Source: an uncultured Blautia sp. (GTDB taxonomy: Bacteria > Bacillota > Clostridia > Lachnospirales > Lachnospiraceae). Taken from it: a stretch of 33,949 bases of DNA. Position numbers and translations under genes: made by a program. How positions within the stretch are numbered: the stretch's first letter is position 1; the number at the start of each line of letters is the position of its first letter. Positions 8,759-18,397 of this stretch are shown here, piece by piece. The notes beneath the pieces are model-generated. The model was given only the letters and a program-made list of their open reading frames with translations. It was not told where the DNA came from and did not search any database. The stretch is from the NCBI GenBank assembly GCA_934409175.1, contig CAKRVX010000016.1:1-33949 (forward strand), written 5' to 3'.

Positions 8759-9799
8759 TCACTTCTCGCTTTCTGTTTTTTCCATATAGCTTTTTCTTAA
8801 CTGTCCACAGGCACCGTCAATATCGCTGCCCATTTCCCTTCTAATAGTAACATTTATTCCACATTTTTCAAGTTTTATTTTAAAATTCTCGACAGCCTGT
8901 CTAGTAGAACGCACAAAAGAACGTTCCTTAATAGGATTAACTGGAATCAGATTTACATGACAGTTGATATCGCGAATCTTCTCAGAAAGTTCTCTGGCAT
9001 CTTCATCGTTATCATTCACTCCGGCTACCAGACTATATTCAAAAGTAATTCTTCTGCCGGTTTCTTTAAAGTAATATCTACAGGCATCCAGCACTTCATT
9101 CATGGTATATTTATTTGCAATAGGCATCAGTTCTTTTCTCTTCTCATCATTTGGTGCATGAAGAGAAAGTGCCAGCGTCATCTGAAGTTTTTCCTTAGCC
9201 AGATCATAAATTTTCGGAACCAGTCCACAAGTGGAAACAGTGAGATTTCTCTGACTGATATGAAGACCTCCATCCTCTGTCAGAATATGTATAAAACGCA
9301 GAAGATTTTCATAATTATCCAGAGGTTCTCCTGTACCCATTACGACTACATTAGATACCCTCTCGCCTGTCAGCGATTGAATCCTATAAATCTGATCCAG
9401 CATTTCTGACGGCTGCAGACATCTGGTCAGACCGCCGATAGTAGAAGCGCAGAAACGACAGCCCATACGACAGCCTACCTGGGAAGAAATGCAGACAGAA
9501 TTTCCATGTTTATATTTCATTAGAACACTTTCAATCACATTTCCATCCCCAAGCCGAAACAGATACTTCTGAGTTCCATCCAGCCTGGAAGTCTGTACGT
9601 CAACAGCTTCCAGCGCTGTAATGGGGTAATCTTTCAGTTTCTCTCTCAATCCTTTGGAAAGATTGGTCATTTCATCATAGGATGTGACCAGATGCTCATG
9701 AAGCCAGCTGTATATCTGTTTTGCACGAAAAGGCTTATCTCCAAGTTCTGTCATCAGTTCTTTCAGTTCATCTATTGTCATTGACTTGATATCTGTCAT
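8759..9799 (-). CDS. rlmN: 23S rRNA (adenine2503-C2) methyltransferase
   Basis: RlmN is a radical SAM enzyme that methylates C2 of A2503 in 23S rRNA and, in many bacteria, A37 of some tRNAs. The 346 residues contain the CX3CX2C iron-sulfur motif at Cys110, Cys114 and Cys117. The two family cysteines used in the ping-pong mechanism are at Cys103 (seven residues before the cluster, as in E. coli) and Cys331 in DIDGACGQL. GTGEPLDN is also present. The ATG at 9799 has AGGAGA upstream and sits 3 nt after rsmB. No Cfr-specific resistance is suggested. Confidence 0.97.
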   Translation of the reverse strand: MTDIKSMTIDELKELMTELGDKPFRAKQIYSWLHEHLVTSYDEMTNLSKGLREKLKDYPITALEAVDVQTSRLDGTQKYLFRLGDGNVIESVLMKYKHGNSVCISSQVGCRMGCRFCASTIGGLTRCLQPSEMLDQIYRIQSLTGERVSNVVVMGTGEPLDNYENLLRFIHILTEDGGLHISQRNLTVSTCGLVPKIYDLAKEKLQMTLALSLHAPNDEKRKELMPIANKYTMNEVLDACRYYFKETGRRITFEYSLVAGVNDNDEDARELSEKIRDINCHVNLIPVNPIKERSFVRSTRQAVENFKIKLEKCGINVTIRREMGSDIDGACGQLRKSYMEKTESEK

Positions 9800-9802
9800 A
9801 TT

Positions 9803-11155
9803 TTATTTTCTCCTGAATTTTGCAATAAAAAATCCGTCTGTCTTATGCACTCCCGGCAGAAGCTGCAGATATCCCAGTGCTGTTGTTTCTGAATGAAGTT
9901 CCTCCGGAAGATATGGATCAAGACTTTCCAGCTTAAACGGATGATTGTTCATAAACCACATCATGTTCTCTTCATTTTCTTCTTTTGCAATGGTGCAGGT
10001 ACTGAATACCAGAGCACCTCCTGGTTTCACATACTCAGCAGCACGATCAAGGATCGTTCTCTGGAGGATCACAATCTCCTCCTGTTTCTGCGGAGTAACT
10101 CTGTATTTTATCTCGGGCTTCTTGCCAATCACACCATAGCCGGAACAGGGCACATCCGCCAGAACAATATCTGCCTTAAGTTCCGAATCTACATCAAATA
10201 CTGTAGCGTCCATCACCCTTGCCTGTACATTGATCGCGTCCGTACGGCTGATATTTTCTTCTATCAGACTTACTTTGTACTGGCTGATATCCCTGGAATC
10301 TACTGTTCCATAATCTCCCATTTTGTCAGCCACATGAAGGCTCTTTCCTCCAGGCGCAGCACACATGTCAATGATGTAATCTCCCTTTTTCGGATCAGCG
10401 ACCTCTGCCACCAGCATAGAACTTACATCCTGTACCTGAATTTTCCCCTGAATAAAAGCATCCAGTGCCAGAATGTGATTATACCCCGAAATTTCATATG
10501 CATATGGAAGATAGGGTGCAGCTTTCACCTCAACGCCCTGATTTACAAGGCTCTGATAAATTTCTTCCTGTGGATACTTGTGTACACGGCATCGTACTGT
10601 AACGGGCTTTTCCGTCAGAAAATCAGCAAGCATTTTCTCTGTTTTCTCTTCTCCGTAGTCTTCCAGCCAACGATTGACCAGATTCTCTGGCATCGAATAT
10701 CTGACAGATAAATATCTGACCAGATTCTCCTCTCGGGATGGATAACTGAGGTTTTGATGTTCACGGGCAATGGTACGAAGCACACCATTTACAAAAGGCT
10801 TCAGATTATAAAAACCTTTCCTCTGTGCAAGCTTCACCGCTTCGTTACATACAGCACTGTCCGGAACACTGTCCATAAATTTAATCTGATACACTGCACT
10901 TCTTAGAATCTCCCTGATCGCAGGTTTCATTTTATCTACGGTTATTTTTGAATAAGAATCAATAATATAATCAATCAGAATGCGATATTCCAGAGTTCCC
11001 TCACAGACTCTGGTAATAAAAGCTCTTTCCTGTCTGGGAAGGAACTGATATTTTGAAAGAGCATTACGAATAGCAATATGACTGTGCTTTCCCTCTTCAT
11101 CAATTTCAAGTAATATTTCCAGAATCAATTCTCTGGTATTTATTCCATTAGTCAC
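9803..11155 (-). CDS. rsmB: 16S rRNA (cytosine967-C5) methyltransferase
   Basis: RsmB methylates C967 of 16S rRNA. The 450 residues begin with a NusB-like RNA-binding domain (about 1-140), followed by the m5C methyltransferase domain. The SAM motif DMCAAPGGKSLH is at 263-274, and the two catalytic cysteines are in DVPCSGYG (Cys337) and STCT (Cys387). The start is a GTG at 11155, supported by GGAGGAAGAG directly upstream; it overlaps the end of the metalloprotease gene by 8 nt. In B. subtilis the homologue follows fmt directly, but here one gene is inserted between. Confidence 0.96.
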   Translation of the reverse strand: MTNGINTRELILEILLEIDEEGKHSHIAIRNALSKYQFLPRQERAFITRVCEGTLEYRILIDYIIDSYSKITVDKMKPAIREILRSAVYQIKFMDSVPDSAVCNEAVKLAQRKGFYNLKPFVNGVLRTIAREHQNLSYPSREENLVRYLSVRYSMPENLVNRWLEDYGEEKTEKMLADFLTEKPVTVRCRVHKYPQEEIYQSLVNQGVEVKAAPYLPYAYEISGYNHILALDAFIQGKIQVQDVSSMLVAEVADPKKGDYIIDMCAAPGGKSLHVADKMGDYGTVDSRDISQYKVSLIEENISRTDAINVQARVMDATVFDVDSELKADIVLADVPCSGYGVIGKKPEIKYRVTPQKQEEIVILQRTILDRAAEYVKPGGALVFSTCTIAKEENEENMMWFMNNHPFKLESLDPYLPEELHSETTALGYLQLLPGVHKTDGFFIAKFRRK

Positions 11156-11840
11156 GATCTCTTCCTCCGGCCAGTATGATCAGTCTTAAGAGCTGCAGAA
11201 CAGATGATGCCAGAGCCGCCACATAAGTAAGAGCTGCTGCTGTCAGAACCTTTTTGGCGCCTTTCACTTCATCTGTACCAAGCATTCCTGAACTGCCAAG
11301 CATCTTCAGCGCTCTGGCAGAAGCATTAAATTCTACCGGCAATGTTACAAGCTGAAAAAGTACAGCCAATGTGAACAGCAAAATTCCAAGTGTCAGAAGC
11401 GGACGGATAGAAAAAATCAGTCCTGCCAGAAATAATGGCCATGATAAGGTAGATCCTATATTTGCCGCCGGAACAATAGCACTGCGAACATTCAGAGGTG
11501 CATAATTCACGGCATCCTGGATCGCATGTCCACATTCATGTGCGGCTACACCTATGGCAGCTACTGATTTCTTATTATAAACATCCTGGGATAATGCGAT
11601 CTGTTTACTTCTGGGATCATAATGATCGGTCAGACTGCCTGCTATGGGAACTACTGAAACATCTGTTATTCCTGCCATATGCAGGATTCTGTTGGCAGCA
11701 TCTGCTCCCGTAAGTCCGGAAGCACTGCGTACTTTGTTATAAATGGCAAAAGTACTTTTTACCCTGGCTGATGCTGCCAGAGACAATACCATACCAATAA
11801 CCAGCAATATATAAGTAGGGTCAAAATAGTATCCGTACAT
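11148..11840 (-). CDS. Membrane zinc metallopeptidase (YugP-type)
   Basis: A 230-residue membrane protein of the putative neutral zinc metallopeptidase family (PF04298, YugP-like). It has an N-terminal membrane helix (about 8-24), a zinc motif HECGH at 101-105, two hydrophobic segments around 120-165 followed by LPVEFNASARA, which holds the likely third ligand, and a C-terminal helix. Its substrate is unknown. The ATG at 11840 has GGAGTGATT upstream. The gene starts 4 nt after fmt and overlaps the rsmB start, so it is fully embedded in the translation/modification operon, an addition relative to the Bacillus order. Confidence 0.9.
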   Translation of the reverse strand: MYGYYFDPTYILLVIGMVLSLAASARVKSTFAIYNKVRSASGLTGADAANRILHMAGITDVSVVPIAGSLTDHYDPRSKQIALSQDVYNKKSVAAIGVAAHECGHAIQDAVNYAPLNVRSAIVPAANIGSTLSWPLFLAGLIFSIRPLLTLGILLFTLAVLFQLVTLPVEFNASARALKMLGSSGMLGTDEVKGAKKVLTAAALTYVAALASSVLQLLRLIILAGGRDRD

Positions 11841-11844
11841 TCAA

Positions 11845-12792
11845 TCACTCCTTATGATCTGTAAACCTTGTTCCTTTTTCCATATGATAGCCTCTCAGGA
11901 ACATCTCAGCTCCCATCCGCTTCTTTCCTTCCAGCTGTACTTCCGTAAAAATAAGCACTCCATCACCACATGCAACATGTATTCCCTGTGCATCAGTTCT
12001 GATCACGGTTCCGGGTTCTGCATCTGTTGTCTCCTGACTTATCCTGCTTTTCCATATCTTTAATGTTTTTCCATTGACAAAAGTATATGCACTGGGCCAT
12101 GGATTCAGACCTCTTACCAGACGTTCCAGTTCAACTGCTGATTTTGAAAAATCCATCAGTCCTCTTTGTTTGGTAATCATTGCTGCATAAGGAGTAGGAC
12201 TTTCTTTCGGCTGCTTCTCAGGCATAACCGTTCCCTGTTCAATAGATGGCAATGTCTTGATCAAAAGTTCCGCACCTGCCTGGGCCAGCTTGCCAAAAAG
12301 ACTTCCCCCTGTTTCTTCCCTGTCCAGTGGAATCACAATTTTTGAAAGCATGTCACCTGTATCCAGGCCCTCTCCCATCTGCATAATCGTAACACCGGAT
12401 TCCTTTTCACCATCAATCACAGCCTGCTGAATAGGTGCAGCGCCTCTGTATTTCGGAAGCAATGATGCATGGATATTAATACAGCCGTATTTTGGAAGTT
12501 CCAGTATCTCTTTCGGTATGATCTGTCCAAAAGCTGCTACAATAATGATATCCGGCAGAATTTCTTTCATAGCATCCAGAAATTCCTGATTATTTCTTAC
12601 CTTCTGGGGCTGATATACCGGTATTTCATGCATAAGTGCTTCTTCCTTCACTGGTGTAGGAAGCAATGTTTTTCCTCTTCCTTTGGGCTTATCCGGCTGA
12701 GTTACAACTGCGGCAACCTCATACCCTGCTTCAACCAGCGCTTTCAGAGACGGTACAGCGAAATCCGGTGTTCCCATATAAACTATTTTCAT
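11845..12792 (-). CDS. fmt: Methionyl-tRNA formyltransferase
   Basis: Fmt formylates initiator Met-tRNA using 10-formyltetrahydrofolate. The 315 residues match the usual length. The N-terminal Rossmann start is MKIVYMGTPDFAV, the catalytic region holds NIHASLLPKYRGAAPIQ, and a C-terminal tRNA-binding OB domain follows. It sits 25 nt downstream of def, the deformylase that later removes the formyl group, a very common pairing. The ATG at 12792 is preceded by GGTGAG. Confidence 0.98.
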   Translation of the reverse strand: MKIVYMGTPDFAVPSLKALVEAGYEVAAVVTQPDKPKGRGKTLLPTPVKEEALMHEIPVYQPQKVRNNQEFLDAMKEILPDIIIVAAFGQIIPKEILELPKYGCINIHASLLPKYRGAAPIQQAVIDGEKESGVTIMQMGEGLDTGDMLSKIVIPLDREETGGSLFGKLAQAGAELLIKTLPSIEQGTVMPEKQPKESPTPYAAMITKQRGLMDFSKSAVELERLVRGLNPWPSAYTFVNGKTLKIWKSRISQETTDAEPGTVIRTDAQGIHVACGDGVLIFTEVQLEGKKRMGAEMFLRGYHMEKGTRFTDHKE

Positions 12793-12817
12793 ATACTATC
12801 TCACCAATTCCTCTCAT

Positions 12818-13294
12818 TTATTCCTCATCTTCATCATAAGTTACACGGTGAAGTTCTCCCTCCACCAGTTCTGTATACATATGTCCATCCAGATGATCAA
12901 TCTCATGACAGAAAGCACGCGCCAGAAGACCTTCTCCTTCATATTCGACTTCATTCATATCTATGTCCAGAGCCTTCACCTTCACATAATTCGGACGCGT
13001 AACCTGACCTGCCATTCCAGGTACGCTTAAACATCCTTCATCTCCTGTCTGCTCCCCTGATGTCTCTACGATTTCAGGATTGATCAGTACGATAGGACCT
13101 TCCCCTACATCGATCACTACAATTCTTTTCAGAATTCCTACCTGTGGTGCAGCAAGTCCTACTCCCATTGCATCGTACATGGTATCCAGCATATCCATGA
13201 TCAGTTCGTGATTTCTTGGTGTCATTTTGTCTACCGGTCTGCTGACCTTTGTAAGTACCGGGTCGCCTTCTACTCTGATTGTTCTAAGTGCCAT
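12818..13294 (-). CDS. def: Peptide deformylase
   Basis: This metalloenzyme removes N-formyl groups from nascent proteins. The three family motifs are GVGLAAPQ (44-51), EGCLS (86-90) with the metal-binding Cys, and HEIDH (130-134). The start chosen is the ATG at 13294 (MALRTIRVEG), with AAGGAGAA 6 nt upstream. The frame is open to 13345, but those extra 17 residues have no ribosome site and are not typical of the family. That gives 158 residues, a normal type I/III length. It lies 37 nt after priA. Confidence 0.97.
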   Translation of the reverse strand: MALRTIRVEGDPVLTKVSRPVDKMTPRNHELIMDMLDTMYDAMGVGLAAPQVGILKRIVVIDVGEGPIVLINPEIVETSGEQTGDEGCLSVPGMAGQVTRPNYVKVKALDIDMNEVEYEGEGLLARAFCHEIDHLDGHMYTELVEGELHRVTYDEDEE

Positions 13295-13331
13295 TTTTAT
13301 TCTCCTTTTCTCAAATGAAATCAATTTTATC

Positions 13332-15548
13332 TTAACTGAAGTCAAACTGTATGTATATTTTCCGAAAACCGGAATTAATCTCTATATATTTCTCAAGCTG
13401 GTCTTTGATCTGGACCAGTGTTTCATAATTTTCGTGTTTTAAATAGATCACCTGTCTGTAAATATCTTTTACTTTTCCCACTGCCGCATAGGCAGGTCCT
13501 ATGACATGAAGATCTTTTTTCTTATAAATCCTGTGTATATAAAGCTGCAGATAATGCATGGCCTGTATCAGAAGTTCTTCTTCCGGACATGAGCCTAGAA
13601 CAGCCATCATATGTGCTACCGGCGGATAATCCATCAGCTCTCTGTAGCTGATTTCTTCCTCATAAAAAGCTTCATAATTCTGCATGGCAGCAGCCTGAAT
13701 ACTGTAATGATCCGGATGGTAGGTCTGGATCACTGCTTCCCCGGATTTTTTTCCTCTTCCGCATCGTCCAACTGCCTGACACAGAAGCTGAAAAGTCCGC
13801 TCTCCACATCGGTAATCTTCAGCATTCAGTGAAAGATCTGCTGCGACCACCCCTACCAGCGTTACATCTGGAAAATCATGCCCTTTTACGATCATCTGAG
13901 TTCCAATCAGAACATCTGCTTCATGAGCCGCAAAGGATGCCAGAATTTTTTCATAACTGCCTTTGGTTCTGGTAGTGTCAAAATCCATGCGCAAAGTTCT
14001 GATCCCTTTAAAAGTATCTTTCACTACCTTCTCGATCTGCTGCGTACCTGCTTTAAATCCCCCGATATATGGAGAACCACATTCCGGACATACCTGAGGC
14101 TTTCTTGTTTCATATCCACAATAGTGACAGATCAGACGCCCATTATTATGCTCAGACAAAGACACATCACAATGAGGACATTTCATAACATGTCCGCAGG
14201 ATCGGCAGGATACAAAGCCAGCATAACCTCTTCTGTTCAGAAAGAGCATCACCTGCTCTCTGCGTTCCAGTCTTTTCTCAATTCCATCCCTCAGTTCTCT
14301 GCTTAGAATAGAACGATTTCCTGCCTTAAGTTCTTCTCTCAGATCAACAATCGAAACCCTGGGCATAGGGCGTTCTCCGTATCTGGCAGTCAGCTTCACC
14401 AGGCCATACTGTCCGCTCACGGCTCTGCTGTAAGCCTCCAGAGAGGGAGTTGCTGATCCCAGGACTACTCTGGCATGCTCCAGCTCTGCTCTTTTGACAG
14501 CTGTTTCCCTTGCATGATATCTTGGACTGTTCTCACTTTTATAGCTGGGCTCATGCTCCTCATCAATCACAATAAGTCCAAGTCTGGAAAAAGGTGTAAA
14601 CAACGCCGATCTGGGACCTACCATCACCTGTACTTCTCCCCGTCTGGCACGTTTAAACTGGTCATATCGCTCACCCTGGGACTGTCTCGAATTAATGACT
14701 GAAACCTTTTCTCCGAACCTGGTGTAAAAACGCCGCACTGTCTGATAGGTCAGTGCAATCTCAGGAATCAGGACAATTGCCTGCTCTCCCCTGTTCAGTG
14801 TTTCTTCGATGAGCTTCATGTATACCTGTGTTTTTCCACTTCCTGTAACTCCCTCCAGAAGCACAGGACGGGGATTCGGGTTTTTCCATTCCTTCAGGAT
14901 ATTTCGGACTGCGTTTTCCTGTTCTTCAGTAAGAGGAAGCGCTTCTTCCCGAATTGCGCCGGTATTTAATAAACCTCTCTGCACTTCATCATATTCTATA
15001 TGAAGAATCCCCTGTTCTTCCATTTTTTTTACTACAGAAGCTGTAGCTCCCAGTTCTTTGGATGCCAGCGTATAATCCAATCGTTTCTCTTTCAGCAGTT
15101 CCCTCAACAGTCTGGCTCTGGCCTTAAATCTGGTATTTTCCAATTGAGCCAGAGTCTCTTCTGCTTTTTCCTCTGAAATGCTCAGACACAGATATCTCTT
15201 TTCCTTCGCCTTTATCTTTTCTTTAATAGGAAGAACTGTCTTCAATGCCTGTATCATGGTGGAACCATAATTTTTTTTCATCCAGGCAGCAAGAGTGATC
15301 AGTCTGGATTCCGTAGTCTCCTCTGCACTGCAGCATCCTGCAATTTCCTTCAGTCTGGAGGGCTCTACTTTCGGCTCACCAGAGAGCCCGGTCACATACC
15401 CTTTTCTGAGCTGATTACTGTTTCCAAAGGGGATGGATACCACCATCCCCATTTTTATTTCCTTCTCCAGTCTGTCCGGAACACGGTACTGAAAGCTCCG
15501 ATCCAGCTTATCACTGGAAATATCTATTATTATATCAGCATAAATCAT
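13332..15548 (-). CDS. priA: Primosomal protein N' (replication restart helicase PriA)
   Basis: PriA recognises stalled forks and restarts replication by loading DnaB through the primosome. The 738 residues comprise an N-terminal DNA-binding domain, then a superfamily 2 helicase core with Walker A GVTGSGKT and the DEEH box (DEEHEPSYK). Eight cysteines in CxxC pairs form the zinc-binding insertion (CRSC, CPHC, CHYC, CPEC). The helicase C-terminal motifs include GTQMIVKGHDFP and QAVGRCGRG. The ATG at 15548 starts 9 nt after murE, with AGGAAAATAA at the murE end as its likely ribosome site. Confidence 0.97.
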   Translation of the reverse strand: MIYADIIIDISSDKLDRSFQYRVPDRLEKEIKMGMVVSIPFGNSNQLRKGYVTGLSGEPKVEPSRLKEIAGCCSAEETTESRLITLAAWMKKNYGSTMIQALKTVLPIKEKIKAKEKRYLCLSISEEKAEETLAQLENTRFKARARLLRELLKEKRLDYTLASKELGATASVVKKMEEQGILHIEYDEVQRGLLNTGAIREEALPLTEEQENAVRNILKEWKNPNPRPVLLEGVTGSGKTQVYMKLIEETLNRGEQAIVLIPEIALTYQTVRRFYTRFGEKVSVINSRQSQGERYDQFKRARRGEVQVMVGPRSALFTPFSRLGLIVIDEEHEPSYKSENSPRYHARETAVKRAELEHARVVLGSATPSLEAYSRAVSGQYGLVKLTARYGERPMPRVSIVDLREELKAGNRSILSRELRDGIEKRLERREQVMLFLNRRGYAGFVSCRSCGHVMKCPHCDVSLSEHNNGRLICHYCGYETRKPQVCPECGSPYIGGFKAGTQQIEKVVKDTFKGIRTLRMDFDTTRTKGSYEKILASFAAHEADVLIGTQMIVKGHDFPDVTLVGVVAADLSLNAEDYRCGERTFQLLCQAVGRCGRGKKSGEAVIQTYHPDHYSIQAAAMQNYEAFYEEEISYRELMDYPPVAHMMAVLGSCPEEELLIQAMHYLQLYIHRIYKKKDLHVIGPAYAAVGKVKDIYRQVIYLKHENYETLVQIKDQLEKYIEINSGFRKIYIQFDFS

Positions 15549-15557
15549 AAATCTGTT

Positions 15558-17015
15558 TTATTTTCCTGCCAGGATATCAGCGATCAGAACTCTTTCATCC
15601 ATGGGATATTTTTTTCCTTTGATCTCCTGATAATCCTCATGGCCTTTTCCCGCAAGTACAATAATATCTCCCGGCTCTCCGTGATGGATTGCATACGCAA
15701 TGGCCTCTTTACGATCAATGATCTCTACATATTTTCCGCTGGTTTTCGCCATTCCCACCTTAATGTCGTCAATAATGGCCTGTGGCTCTTCATCACGTGG
15801 GTTATCAGAAGTAATGATCGTAAGATCAGCCAGTTTTCCGGAAACTTCACCCATCTCATAACGACGAAGTTTGGAACGGTTACCGCCACATCCGAACAGA
15901 CATACCAACCTATGAGGATTATATTCTCTCAATGTTGTCAGCAGACTCTCCAGGGCCATAGCATTATGTGCATAGTCGATCATTAATGTAAAATCATCGG
16001 AAACTTTCACCATTTCAATACGTCCCTTTACCTTCGCAACTTTTAAAGCTTTCAGGATATTTTCCTCTGAAACTTTAAAATGACGGCAGATTGCAATGGC
16101 AGTCAGAGAATTATAAATACTGAATTTACCCGGAATATCAATCTCCACATGGAAATCCAGCAATCCCTTCAGATGGTAGGAAATACCCAGATACCCTTTA
16201 CCTCCCACCAGTTTCGCATCCTCAGCACGCAGATCTGCTTCCGGTGAAAATCCGTAAGTTTCAAGCTGACAGGTATGGCCTTCTATGATTCTGTCAAAAT
16301 GCTCATCATCCCTGTTTACAATTCCTACTTTACATTGCTTGAGCAGAAGTGATTTGCATCTGAGATAGTCATCAAAATCCTTATGCTCATTAGGTCCGAT
16401 ATGGTCTGGCTCTATATTTGTAAAAATACCAAAATCAAAAACAAACCCCTGTGTTCTGTGAAGCATCAGTCCCTGAGAGGAAACTTCCATTACAACACAG
16501 TCACAGCCGGCCTCAACCATCTCATGAAAATATTCCTGAATCATATAGGATTCCGGCGTTGTATTTTTTGCAGGTATTTTCTTTTCACCGATGATTGCCT
16601 CAATAGTTCCGATCAGGCCAACTTTATAACCAGCATTTTCCAGAATGGATTTTACCATATATGTGGTAGTTGTTTTTCCCTTGGTACCTGTGATTCCAAT
16701 AGTTTTCAGTTTTTCTGCCGGATATCCGAAATATGCAGCTGATATAAATGCCATGGCATAACGGGTATCTTTCACAAGAACTACTGTTACATCCTCAGGT
16801 GCTTCCACTGCTTCTTCTACAACCAGCACCTTTGCACCTTTTTTGATCACATCATGTACAAATTTATGCCCATCTACCACAGCTCCACGTATGCAGATAA
16901 AGAGAGATCCCTCTTCTACTTTTCTGGAATCATAGACAACATTCTTTACTTCCTGGTCTGTAGTTCCCTGAAGGCAGGTATATTCCAGACGTTCTAATAA
17001 GGATACTAATTTCAT
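15558..17015 (-). CDS. murE: UDP-MurNAc-tripeptide synthetase (meso-DAP type)
   Basis: MurE adds the third residue to UDP-MurNAc-L-Ala-D-Glu. The 485 residues have the three Mur-ligase domains, with P-loop GTKGKTTT at 110-117. The specificity loop reads DNPRDEEP at 404-411. DNPR is the established signature for meso-diaminopimelate rather than lysine, in agreement with dapF later in the window. The ATG at 17015 has GGAGGAC 8 nt upstream. It is the first gene of the long housekeeping run. The 77-nt gap before it has TATAAT at 17058-17063 (minus) but no clear -35, so whether transcription starts here or reads through from the surface protein gene is open. Confidence 0.97.
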   Translation of the reverse strand: MKLVSLLERLEYTCLQGTTDQEVKNVVYDSRKVEEGSLFICIRGAVVDGHKFVHDVIKKGAKVLVVEEAVEAPEDVTVVLVKDTRYAMAFISAAYFGYPAEKLKTIGITGTKGKTTTTYMVKSILENAGYKVGLIGTIEAIIGEKKIPAKNTTPESYMIQEYFHEMVEAGCDCVVMEVSSQGLMLHRTQGFVFDFGIFTNIEPDHIGPNEHKDFDDYLRCKSLLLKQCKVGIVNRDDEHFDRIIEGHTCQLETYGFSPEADLRAEDAKLVGGKGYLGISYHLKGLLDFHVEIDIPGKFSIYNSLTAIAICRHFKVSEENILKALKVAKVKGRIEMVKVSDDFTLMIDYAHNAMALESLLTTLREYNPHRLVCLFGCGGNRSKLRRYEMGEVSGKLADLTIITSDNPRDEEPQAIIDDIKVGMAKTSGKYVEIIDRKEAIAYAIHHGEPGDIIVLAGKGHEDYQEIKGKKYPMDERVLIADILAGK

Positions 17016-17092
17016 TTAGATTTATGTCCTCCATATTTACCATTATCATATTTACACATTATATATAAGAATATCACACCTCCCCCATGGTT

Positions 17093-18178
17093 TCAACGTT
17101 CATTTTTGCCTTTCAGGCGTACAAAAATACCAGCTGCAGACATCGCTGCAAAGAGCAGCAGTACCACAAACATTCCTGTCTCTGCCTGATCTCCTGTCTT
17201 CGGTTTACCGGCAGTTTTATAAGCTGCTCCTGCCGGAACATCAGTTCCGCTGCTTTGATAATCTGCCAGTCCGGAAACAGGTGTGATCGTAGTACCTCCT
17301 GATATGATGCCAAAACCGTTCTGTCCGGACTGAGATACTACAGGTACAGGTGTCGGTGTATTTACAGGGCTCTTCGTCGGAGTGACTGTCATATGTTCTG
17401 CTGGCTTTTGTGTAACTGTAACTTCTGGTACCGGAGTATCTGTCGGACTCTTGTCGGGATTGTCTGTTGGGGCAGGATCCGGCATGTCTGTAAGAGTTGG
17501 TGCCGGTACATCTGTAGGTTCTGCCGGACTGACATAAGGGTTCATGCTCACATGAAGTACCGGACTTTCTCCTTCCGCAAGTATTTCCATTTTACCATCT
17601 GACTTTCTCTGTAAATAAACTGCTGCTCCCGGCTGATCCTTCTGTAACGGTTCCTCCTGAAGAACCGGGTACATCATATCCTCTTCCGGTTCCTGATACT
17701 CTTCTCTCAGCCAAACCGGAAAGACAAAGGAAATTTCCCCTTCGTCCAGTTTCTGCATTTCTATTGTACTGGTAAATCTGGTAATTTCAGTATTTTTTCC
17801 ATTCTGATTAATGATCTCAACAGAATCTGCCCGGGTATTTTCTGAAATTGAATCTTCTTCCGGACAAAAATATTCTGAAATATAGGTAATAAGAGAATAT
17901 TCTTCTTTCTCCGGTTCCTCAGCTTCTTCGTCCGAAAACGCTTCTTCTGTACTATCTTTCTCTTTCAGTTTATTTAGTCCGGTAAGTTTTACGGTAAGAT
18001 CAGCTCTGAAATTTTTTTCATCTGTCCATACACATGTCTGTTCCAGCCCCAACGATGAGAAATCCAGTTCCGTACCTTTTACATTTTTTTCCATTAATGC
18101 ACATGGCAATACAGCCATTGTCAAAGTAATTGCTGTTGCCGTAACTGCTTTCACCTGATTCCATATTCTTTTTTTCAT
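17093..18178 (-). CDS. Secreted, sortase-type cell-wall anchored protein of unknown function
   Basis: A 361-residue surface protein that I cannot assign to a named family. It has an N-terminal signal peptide (about 1-30, positively charged start and hydrophobic core ending near LPCALME). An acidic region of about 40-215 contains a mixed beta-type section. A Pro/Thr/Asp stalk lies at about 218-285 with repeated PTDxP and TPxP units. The C-terminal sorting signal is KPKTGD at 325-330, a membrane helix (about 336-354) and a basic tail. The Leu of LPxTG is replaced by Lys, so the sortase would have to accept a variant. The start at 18178 has AAGGAGA upstream. It has a long structured leader (see 18179-18441) and lies 77 nt upstream of murE. 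Confidence 0.8.
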   Translation of the reverse strand: MKKRIWNQVKAVTATAITLTMAVLPCALMEKNVKGTELDFSSLGLEQTCVWTDEKNFRADLTVKLTGLNKLKEKDSTEEAFSDEEAEEPEKEEYSLITYISEYFCPEEDSISENTRADSVEIINQNGKNTEITRFTSTIEMQKLDEGEISFVFPVWLREEYQEPEEDMMYPVLQEEPLQKDQPGAAVYLQRKSDGKMEILAEGESPVLHVSMNPYVSPAEPTDVPAPTLTDMPDPAPTDNPDKSPTDTPVPEVTVTQKPAEHMTVTPTKSPVNTPTPVPVVSQSGQNGFGIISGGTTITPVSGLADYQSSGTDVPAGAAYKTAGKPKTGDQAETGMFVVLLLFAAMSAAGIFVRLKGKNER

Positions 18179-18397
18179 TTCTGCATCTCCTTATGACCTG
18201 TGGATCCTGATGTGATCCGTTTTTCAGTTTCCATTCCTGCATTTTATTTTTCAATGCAGTTTTATCTTCTGTAAACGGATATTTACACAAGCATAGGCAT
18301 CTCTCCTCTCCGGACACCAATATAAATTTAAAATAAAAAGAGAAATTTGCACCGATATGGTGCCTGAAAATTTTCATTTCTGCGGAATGCAGAAATG
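18176..18397 (-). promoter_or_regulatory. Structured 5' leader of the surface protein gene, with start-codon complement
   Basis: On the minus strand the leader carries several perfect hairpins: 18375-18383/18389-18397 (9 bp), 18349-18353/18359-18363 (5 bp), an 8-bp outer stem 18215-18222/18273-18280 enclosing a 7-bp stem 18237-18243/18253-18259, and a competing 5-bp stem around 18202-18218. The segment complementary to 18387-18397 (CATTTCTGCAT in RNA sense) is a perfect 11-nt match to the start region ATGCAGAAATG at 18186-18176, which contains the start codon. It matches no riboswitch class I know. Confidence 0.45.

Noticed and set aside
9893..10711. 272-codon plus-strand open frame inside rsmB
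   Set aside because: It is antisense to a well-supported gene, has no ribosome site and no recognisable motif.
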